A stretch of DNA of 64,000 nucleotides. Origin: Siphonodentalium dalli. Its lineage: Eukaryota > Mollusca > Scaphopoda > Gadilida > Siphonodentaliidae. Positions 56,525-64,000 of the stretch are shown in pieces; the first letter of the stretch is position 1; every line of letters begins with the position of its first letter. Made by a program: the position numbers and the translations under genes. The notes under the pieces are model-generated. The model was not told the origin of the DNA, ran no database searches, and was given only the letters and a program-made list of their open reading frames with translations. The DNA lies in the NCBI GenBank assembly GCA_032622095.1, contig CP136061.1, positions 199,508,244 through 199,572,243 of the forward strand. Direction: 5' to 3'.

Positions 56525-57914
56525 CAGGGTTTCCGTTAGTACGGCTCAGTGTCCGTAGGACGGCCTCATTCCCCTCGCAGATTATCTGTTTGGTTCATAC
56601 ATATACCAAATGTCAGTCGCAATATGTCGTAAAAAAAATTCGGTTGCAATGGGAGTTCGGGGGTTAAACAGAATACTGGAGAAATGCGGGTCAAATAGCG
56701 ACGTTAGATACAGCGTAATACATGTCGCGGTAACATCAAAGAATGTGGACTGCTGAGTACGCATATTTTTGTGCACGGAATGAAACTACTCATGCTCGAA
56801 ATCCCGTGATATCTTACGATTACATAATTTGATCAAAGAATGCCGAATTTCTTGTCGGGACATTTTTATGCATAGGATTTTCATGGATAAAACTGCTCCT
56901 TCTCCGAGATCCCGTGCTATAGTACGGTACATAATTAATGGGTCCCTCTACAGAGTCCATGAGGTACAGAACAGAGTTTTAGCCAGCGTGTTATAAAATA
57001 TAATTTTTGCGGGAAATGTGAACATGTGCGTCGTTGATTGTGCTTGGGAACCCAGATGGGACAACGCAACTATTATTTACCGTACTTTGACTTTATCTCC
57101 ATATTGGGGAGGGGGTATGTGTTTGTCTTTATCCTCCATGTATGTAATATGGATCAAATGAATGGTGTTGTTAACTTGTCATTATGAATTCCCACTATAA
57201 AGACTGATTTCGGGACAGGTTCCGTATTATTGTGAAATAAATCACTTTGGTATTTTGTTGACTATGCATGGCAATATACGCATAATAAGCAATTGCGGTC
57301 GTCAGTTTATGGACTAATAGAGACTATTGAACAAGCTACGCATTCCGAGTGAAAGATGTCGCTACCATTCGTATTCCGCCGCTATAAATATCTCCTGCAG
57401 ACAAACCCTGCAGTATGACGTCACAGCGCACAAATAGTTTTACGATTGACAGCGTATATCCTAGCTGTCAGTTTCATTTTCACAGAAGCTGCTTGAAATT
57501 CTAGGAAATACTTTATTCAATTCTCCTTGCTATCTATTATTGGTCAATGCCTATGTTTTGTAGTGTTTAGATTCATTATACCTGTCGGAATCTTATTGTA
57601 TAAATTTGTAAACACTAACTCGTAGCTTGTTCATTAATATATAGTCTTCAATCAGACGGCAGTCTTACGTGCGTAACTAATTGATTGATTATCTGGACAC
57701 CATCAACATAATTAAAGCACCCACGGAAATGATTGACTTGCGTAATATATACGTAGCTTTGGGTTGCTTTGTGGGACTCTTAGGTGCAAGGAAATTGCTA
57801 CTTTTCAGTGTCAAATAACAAAATGTTTGCCCAACGGGACGAACCATGGTCGTCCGGTCGCGATATGTGTTTCCCCAATACGGACTCATTAATTTCCCCC
57901 TGGCGAAAACCCTG
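56525..57914. mobile_element. Probable hAT-type element, 1.39 kb, same family as 45141-47384
   Basis: Left end CAGGGTTTCCGTTAG, right end GGCGAAAACCCTG. CTGACC lies directly outside both ends (6 bp only). The subterminal ATTCCCC/GGGGAA blocks match those of the 45141 element. No transposase. Confidence 0.55.
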
Positions 57915-57983
57915 CTGACCACATGCACAGGATCATAATTATTTATCCAGCAAGAAACACTCATGATGTTTACCCAATGTTAT

Positions 57984-58370
57984 AACAAGAGCTATGCTGG
58001 ACATGGCAAAAAACGCCTGGTGTGCTGTTATGAATTGTACACAAACAAACAAAGGCAGTGACACTAAATTGTAGCATTGGTCGATAAGAGCCATGAGTCA
58101 GTAAAAATATTCGGAACGAACTCGACCTGTATTTTGGTTTGGAAAACTCACATACCAAATTTGGTTTCGATAAAATGGCCCAAACTAAAGTTATCATCCG
58201 GAAACATCAAATATTGAAAATTCTAAGTTATCATCTGGAAACCAAAACTGCTAACCGACGGACGGACAGACCAATCAAAGTGATCATCTGGAAACCAAAA
58301 CTTCTAACCGACAGACGGACAGACCAATCACATGATACGGCTGTTTTTTTCCAAACGGGCATATAAAAAG
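57984..58370 (+). repeat. Short member of the 54234 array family
   Basis: Opens AACAAGAGCTATGCTGGACATGGCAAAAAACGCC, has about one and a half units with ATACCAAATTTGGTTTCG and GTTATCATCCGGAAACC, two ACCGACGGACGGACAGACC tracts, and closes TTTTTTCCAAACGGGCATATAA. Non-coding. Confidence 0.7.
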
Positions 58371-58379
58371 TGACGACAT

Positions 58380-59889
58380 CGTATGTTATAACAGAGCTAA
58401 CCAGCTGGATGGTCATGTCACCACAGTGGGATAAACTGCATGTGTTTTTGTCAGGAATGAGTTGGTATCAAAGACAATTTCTTTCTTGATGTACAGCAGT
58501 TATTTTATTGTTCAAGTTAAACTAATATGTTAAAGTTTCGTTATGCTGTTACCCTGATTGCGTTATTTGGCAATAATTGGAAACCAGAAAGATTTTAGTG
58601 ATAATTAGTCTCTCGAATTTGAGACAGATCTCCCGAATATGGAAGATCAATCCCCTGAAATCAGCACTCCAGACATAAACATGTCTGCCTGTAGACCATG
58701 GGAAGAAAATCTGCCGTCGATGTGAAACGTGTACGGTACTACATAATTTTGATGATTAAAACGAAGAGTAAGAAGTGCACGAAGTTTTTTTATAGTTTCT
58801 TGTTAAGATAACGCAATATACATTATCCAGACAGTTGCGCGTTATTCTGATTCCAGAATTTCAATGAATACAAATGGTGCAGGGATTGCTCCGGGTCCGA
58901 TTTTTGTATTAGTACCGAGAAAAATTTAAAAGCGATATTATTATATGTGGGGCTTTATTTAAGTCAAGTACATCACAAGTATAAATAGTTTGAAAAAACC
59001 AAATGAAAACTTTAATATTATCAAAAATAACAAAGGGAAATGTCAAATAAAAGTCGAAATATGTCTAGCAAAATTTATGGTCAGTATTTGAAAAAGATTG
59101 TGGACATTCTGTTCCAAAGCCGAATGTCCACATTTACAATTTTTATTTCCGGTGGGCGATAAAAAGCACCCAGGGGGCTATATCTTTATGAGTGGGCAGT
59201 GTCTGAGACACAGAACAGTAATTTGTGCAGCATTATGTTGACATTTATAACAACAAAAATCTATCTCTGAGGCTGTTGTCATGAATACAAAATAAAAATA
59301 AAACCCTTCATTCACAGTCACCTTTCAACAATCACCCTTCCATTCAAAGGGTACCAGCTTGAAATGTCTTTTATTACACCAGCTCTTGAATAGGCCCATG
59401 GAAATATTCAAATCGTTTTGTTATTTAATTCAACCTCGATATTTGATTTGACTTTGTGAAACAACAAATAGTAATTTTTAATACTTTAAAACAGTCAACG
59501 TGAGAGTAAAGAAATTGTTGGTTACATTCGATCATTCACAACTGCAGCGAAGCATAAAACATAGATACACTTGTAATTATGCCCCTCAAAATAGGCCATT
59601 TAAAGTTAACTTTAACGGTTCTAACCCTCTTGTTTCATGACCACGATATGACAGTTTATAATTTATTCCAAGCACATTCAGTCACAGTTCAGATGTACAG
59701 TACATGTAAGTCACATGACCACCCATACATGCTATTAGATGTATTATTTTCTCATTATCAGATTGTGTTTGCAAACTTTGTTGTTGACTTGCAGTGATAG
59801 TTGTAATTGTGGGTTGCTTGCGATAGTGCAGGTCAATCCCTTTGATCAAATGCCTATTTAATGTTTGAGAAAGCTGCAATAGCGTAATC
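58380..59889. other. Intronic DNA, nothing recognised
   Basis: AT-rich sequence without recognisable exon or repeat borders. The ORFs present are short and domain-free. Confidence 0.45.
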
Positions 59890-59891
59890 TA

Positions 59892-60072
59892 CAGTAATGC
59901 CCTAAATAATCAACTCCTTAACCACAGCAGAATTATGGGTAACTTTTCAGGATTTATTCGGAAATATGGCTTGTTGCCATTCATCGGAAAGCTCTCATAT
60001 TTCCAACTAAATCCTGAAAAGTTACCCATAGTTCTGCTGTGGTTAAGGAGTCAATTATTTAAGGCATTACTG
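59892..60072. mobile_element. TA-flanked foldback MITE, 181 bp, complete
   Basis: Begins CAGTAATGCCCTAAATAATC and ends with the inverted copy. About 70 bases on each side pair, covering CTTAACCACAGCAGAATTATG and GGGTAACTTTTCAGGATTTA. TA flanks at 59890-59891 and 60073-60074. The middle GGCTTGTTGCCATTCATCGG forms the unpaired part. Partial copies lie at 38106-38207 and 60917-61022. Confidence 0.88.
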
Positions 60073-60331
60073 TACAACGGTCCATCTCTGAATCCGCATT
60101 TTGAATTGAGAAAGTGGGGAATTCCCCTTTAGTGATGTCATTCGAATCTGGAGGTGTTCATTTATTACTCTATTATTCTGAACTCCTCGACCCTTGACCT
60201 AACGGCAATGATGAGGTTTGCCGAATCATTATTCTGTATGCCTGATAGACTAATAAGAGTTATCCTTCCTCCAACACAACGTAATTGGCACGACAGTCAC
60301 AACATTATTTATTTCACAATTGTGGATTTAA

Positions 60332-60637
60332 AGGGGCACTATCATGGTACTGTACACAAAATCCGCCCATTTATGGGACCATCTCCTTTAATACTAAACA
60401 GAATATGTGAATCAAATGAATGAATTTGAGCCATTGATTAGAGCAAATTACACTTATGAATGAAGCAAACAACACTAATTATAATGAAAATGAATTTATG
60501 ACTCCAGTTGTTTCCATGTTGTTTTACATCGTTCATAAAGCAAATGAGTGTATTTTGCACTCATCCATGGCTCAAATTCATTCTTTTGTTGCATATATTC
60601 TGTTGAGTATAATAGGAGATGGTCCCATAAATGGCCT
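60332..60637. mobile_element. TTAA-flanked MITE with about 110-bp internal inverted repeats
   Basis: TTAA occurs at 60328-60331 and 60638-60641. Long inverted arms at about 60361-60474 and 60530-60641 share CCATTTATGGGACCATCTCC and GAATGAATTTGAGCCAT. The left end AGGGGCACTATC resembles the 51679 element start (AGGGGTACTGTA). Confidence 0.65.
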
Positions 60638-60916
60638 TTAAGGATATTAATTGTCAGTGCATCAGGACAGTATTCCAAAAACAAGATGCGCACGAAATGG
60701 CATTTTTCCAATAAAGTTTGTTATATTTTGAAGAAATTACGTCCTTAAAATTGATCCACCATTCACAAAAGCATTGACAGAGTGTTTTATTTAATAGATC
60801 ATTTTGACATACGGGAAAATTTTGGCAACCAGGATTCGTTTTCAAATTTTTCGAGAGCTATTTGATTCTAAATTTGATTTGATTGAAAACTCGGTATTCG
60901 CAGGGGCCTACAGGGG

Positions 60917-61022
60917 AGAGAGCTTTCCGATTAATGGCAACAAGCCATATTTCCGACAAAATCCTGAAAAGTTACCCATAATTCTGCTGTGGTTAAGGGG
61001 TCGATTACTTAGGGTATTACTG
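60917..61022. mobile_element. Right-half copy of the TA-flanked foldback MITE
   Basis: GAGAGCTTTCCGATTAATGG through AAGTTACCCATAATTCTGCTG to GGGTATTACTG followed by TA. It corresponds to the right half of 59892-60072. Confidence 0.75.
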
Positions 61023-61139
61023 TACTCTTGAATTGGTTTACTCTGTTACAATTTGCATATTAGATATGAACTTCGATTCCATAAGAAGTTAGAATGTTTT
61101 GTCACCCCCCCCCCCCAAAACAAGCACATAATCACTTAC

Positions 61140-61193
61140 CAAGTTCACAGAATGTAGTGGAATTGAGGTTCTTCCATGTAACCATGTTTTCTC
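61140..61193 (-). CDS. UBXN7: UBXN7-like gene, exon inside the UAS domain
   Basis: A 54-nt exon between acceptor TTTTATTGTAG and donor GTAAGT (strong consensus). Entering in phase 1 it reads ENMVTWKNLNSTTFCEL and leaves one base that joins the 52684 exon as a Val codon. It aligns with the UAS segment ending TGxxLxxWxxLDxxxFLxxV of vertebrate UBXN7. Upstream exons (rest of UAS, UBA, start codon) were not found before 64000 and probably lie beyond the window. Confidence 0.75.
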
Positions 61194-62049
61194 CTACAAT
61201 AAAACAAGTAAATATACATGTAGATTCGAAAGCTGAGAGGCAATGGAAACACTATTTCTCTCATAATTTTCAAATTTTATGGGAGAGGCTACGAGATGGA
61301 ACAGAGACATGATCTCATCGATATAGGTCCTATTCACATGCATGTATACTAATAAAACTAAATTTTGTTTGTTTCTGATCAGGGATGCTGCCTGAAGGAT
61401 GAGCCAAAGGAAATTGTTGATGGACGGTTGGAACACGCACAGACGGCAGATGGCATTGGCATTGGCAAACTTGACAAGTCAAGTTGAGCTAAAAATCGAA
61501 AGAAAGTGATTACTTTTGGTACCAAAGTATCAAAATGATTAATAACCCCAGCGGGGCGGGCCAAGGCACCCTCTCCTTTATGGTACCATGAATTATAATA
61601 TCTATCTATTGATGAGCGATATGCCAGGGAATAGCCTATGAATTACACGTTCATCAATGAATGCTACTCAGCTCGCTAACTACAGTTGAGTGAGTAGATT
61701 AAGTGCGTGCACATGAAAAATATACCAGTTTATGTTAGTATAATATAGAAAAAATTAAATATAGAACCGAAAACCATGTCTCAATGAATCTGGGTTGCTC
61801 ATCTAGATCACTTCTAGCTGTGGGGTGCTTCCCCTATGAATTGAAACCTGGCGTTCAATGGGAAAAAGCAAACGAACCCTATGCACATTTTGTACTGATG
61901 CAGATCCTAATTTCCTAATGATGAAAAACATCTACTTCTAAAATGTAAATATTATATGACAACATAAGAGAAAATACTTACAAAAAGATTGATGATGATT
62001 TAAATTAAATTAAATGTCACATGAGTATGATAACATATATATATATGCC
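61194..62049. other. Intronic DNA, nothing recognised
   Basis: No further exon with UAS or UBA similarity was found on the minus strand. Short repeat fragments only. Confidence 0.4.
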
Positions 62050-63620
62050 ATATTAGTGACCCCAAAATAACTCGTTCCCATCTATGTCAATGTTAACAAC
62101 CATGACAAATTTCATGATGATCCGACAAAAGCTACGACCTGTAGCCCATGCCAAAGGATTTAGTCATGCAAAGAGTAAAATTCAAGATAGCAGCCAGCAG
62201 CCATGTGTTTTAGCCGAATGACACCAAAATGACTCGTTCCAATCTACATGTCAATATTAACATCCATGACAAATTTCATGGTGATCAGATTAACAGTACA
62301 GCATGTAGCCCGTGCTAATTGATTGTATTTTGAAATCCAAAATGGCCATCGGCAGCATGTTTTTTGGCCAAATGACGCCAAAATGACTCGTTCCCATCTA
62401 CATGTACATGTCAATGTTATCATCCATGACCAATTTCATAATGATCCGACCAAAGGTACAATCTGTAGACCATGCCAAAGGATTTAGTCATGCAAAGAGT
62501 AAATACCAAGACGGCTGCTCGCAGCCATGTTTTATGGCCGAATGACCCCAAAATGACTCGTTTCCCATCTACATGTCAATGTTAACATCCATGAGAAATA
62601 GGGCCCTGTGATTGATTCGATTCGAATCGAAATCGTTTGTCTGATTCGAAATCGGCTACCATGATTCGGATTTTGTCGATTCTTTGGTGACAGGTGCATT
62701 TCAGTGCTTTCTACAGACCACAATTCTCTTACTAAAAAAAAGAACATTCACTATAATAACGTAGTGAACGCACGCACCGTTATATCCGATGGCCGGACAT
62801 GTAATGTTATTGCCAACTAATCTATAATTAATTGACCCAATCTGTAAGAATGACATCAGTGAACAACAGAATTGCCATACAAGGCTGTGTGCTAGTGTTG
62901 TTCCAGGAATGGTAAGTCTGTCAGTTCAAGCGACAGAAAACATAATCATCGCAAGAGTAGCGAAAAATACTGCGCATTTCAATGAAATGAAACAGGCATC
63001 ACACGGTATGCTACTACGCTTGTCCGTATTACGCTTGTCCGTATTTACGTCGACATTGGTTCTCTCATGCGTACATGCTCTTATCTGTACTCGCCGATTG
63101 CTTAGGCACAGAAAATGCATAGAGGTGTGTAGATAAGCACATAATCTGTGAATATTGCACTACATCGATGTGTTTTCGCCAGTCAATTTTATGTGTTTCT
63201 TCAAAGTTCTATGTATTTGAACTGATTGGCTCAGTAACAATGATTCGATTCGATTTCGAATCGTTTGCCTGATTCGGTTCAAGATTCGATTCGAAATGAA
63301 AACAACCGATTCGCAGGGCCCTAATGAGATATTTCATGATATCCCAACCAAAAGTACAACCTCTAGCCCGTGCCAACTGATTTAGTCATGCAAAGAGTTA
63401 AATCCAAGATGGCTGCCGGTGGCCATGTTTTAAGACCGAATGACCCCAAAATGACTCGTTTCCCATCTACATGTCAATATTAACATCCACAATAAATTTC
63501 GTGATGATCAGATGAACACTCCGGCCTGTAACCCATGCTAATGGATTGAATTTTGAAAACCAAGATGGCTGCTGGCAGTCATGTATTTTTGCCAAATGGC
63601 CCCCAAAATGATATTTTTAA
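62050..63620 (+). repeat. 165-bp unit array split by a hAT element
   Basis: Units of the 39699 family lie at about 62050-62598 (three to four) and 63324-63620 (about two). The array was continuous before a 725-bp insertion. TCCAAGATGGCTGCCGG and GACCCCAAAATGACTCG recur. Confidence 0.85.
62599..63323. mobile_element. hAT-type MITE, 725 bp, inserted in the 165-bp array
   Basis: Left TAGGGCCCTG and right CAGGGCCCTA are exact inverted ends. ATGAGAAA (62591-62598) and ATGAGATA (63324-63331) form an 8-bp duplication with one mismatch. GATTCGATTCGAATCG-type palindromes fill both subterminal regions. The interior has no transposase. Confidence 0.88.
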
Positions 63621-63939
63621 AAATATAATATATATTTCCTTAAAGAAAACCTGAACACTGAACTATATGGATATATGTCCTGCGTTTGTAAACCATAGTA
63701 GAAAAGGGGTTAACTTTTTGTGGTCGCCTACGATCCCTCGCGGTCTTCAGTGGCTTGCTCGGAATCTGTCACGCATGCGCAGTCCCAATATAACCGATTG
63801 AATTTGTCAGTTTATTTTCAACTCAATCAGGAGATTGGCGAGTTGCGGGGTTGGGAATGGCACCGCCATGGGAGGGCCCTATGATAGTTCAGTGTTCAGG
63901 CTTTCTTTAAGGAAATATATATTATATTTTTTTAAATAT
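63611..63939. mobile_element. MITE with 56-bp terminal inverted repeats
   Basis: Left arm 63611-63666 and right arm 63884-63939 match as inverted copies with about two differences (TATATTTCCTTAAAGAAA...CTGAACACTGAACTAT). A further partial copy of the arm starts at about 63940 and runs toward the window edge, so two elements may be nested or abutting. Confidence 0.8.
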
Positions 63940-64000
63940 CATATTTCCTCTAAAGGAAGCCGTTCACACTGAACTATATGGATTAGAATGCAAGCCGAGG

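Overview
The window looks like nuclear DNA of a marine invertebrate, most likely a bivalve mollusc. That is inferred from three things: AT-rich sequence with scattered exons and long introns, arrays of short tandem repeats built around AAGGGCCATAACTC and GGACGGACGGAC (familiar from bivalve genomes), and dense non-autonomous transposons. There are no prokaryotic operons, no rRNA or tRNA genes that I can see, and no CRISPR array.

Left part (about 1.7-11.3 kb). A recently inserted Ty3/gypsy-type LTR retrotransposon lies on the minus strand at 1749-11312. Its two 238-bp LTRs read identical and it is flanked by GTAC target-site duplications. In element order it carries a gag remnant lacking most of the capsid region, a candidate -1 ribosomal frameshift signal, a long uninterrupted protease-RT-RNase H-integrase frame ending in a PHD finger, and an extra 3' ORF. 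The extra ORF has a disordered N-terminal half, a C2H2-type zinc finger and a TatD-nuclease-like domain whose metal ligands are almost all replaced. The TatD-like domain is broken by a one-base frame change. The PHD-tipped integrase and the apparently dead TatD-like third protein are the most unusual items in the window.

Middle part (about 11.3-38 kb). I recognise no host gene with confidence. The region holds a tRNA-derived SINE with a target duplication, MITEs, several tandem arrays, a 5.05-kb giant palindrome (25753-30802) whose arms are nearly identical at the tips and increasingly diverged inward, and an hAT-type MITE with a perfect 8-bp target duplication.

Right part (about 38.7-61.2 kb). 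Five exons of a UBXN7-like gene lie on the minus strand: end of the UAS domain, a UIM plus acidic region, and a UBX domain with the FPR motif. They are joined by consensus GT/AG junctions with matching phases. The N-terminal exons (UBA, start of UAS) must lie beyond the right edge. The introns are full of repeats: four or five hAT-type elements (a further one lies upstream of the last recognised exon), two TTAA-flanked elements (one with nested palindromes), a decayed CR1/Jockey-group LINE, foldback MITEs, and arrays of 150-175-bp units.

The only cellular function directly supported is the p97/VCP-ubiquitin adaptor encoded by the UBXN7-like exons. Everything else is mobile or repetitive DNA. 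Repeat boundaries were read by eye; percent identities were not computed.
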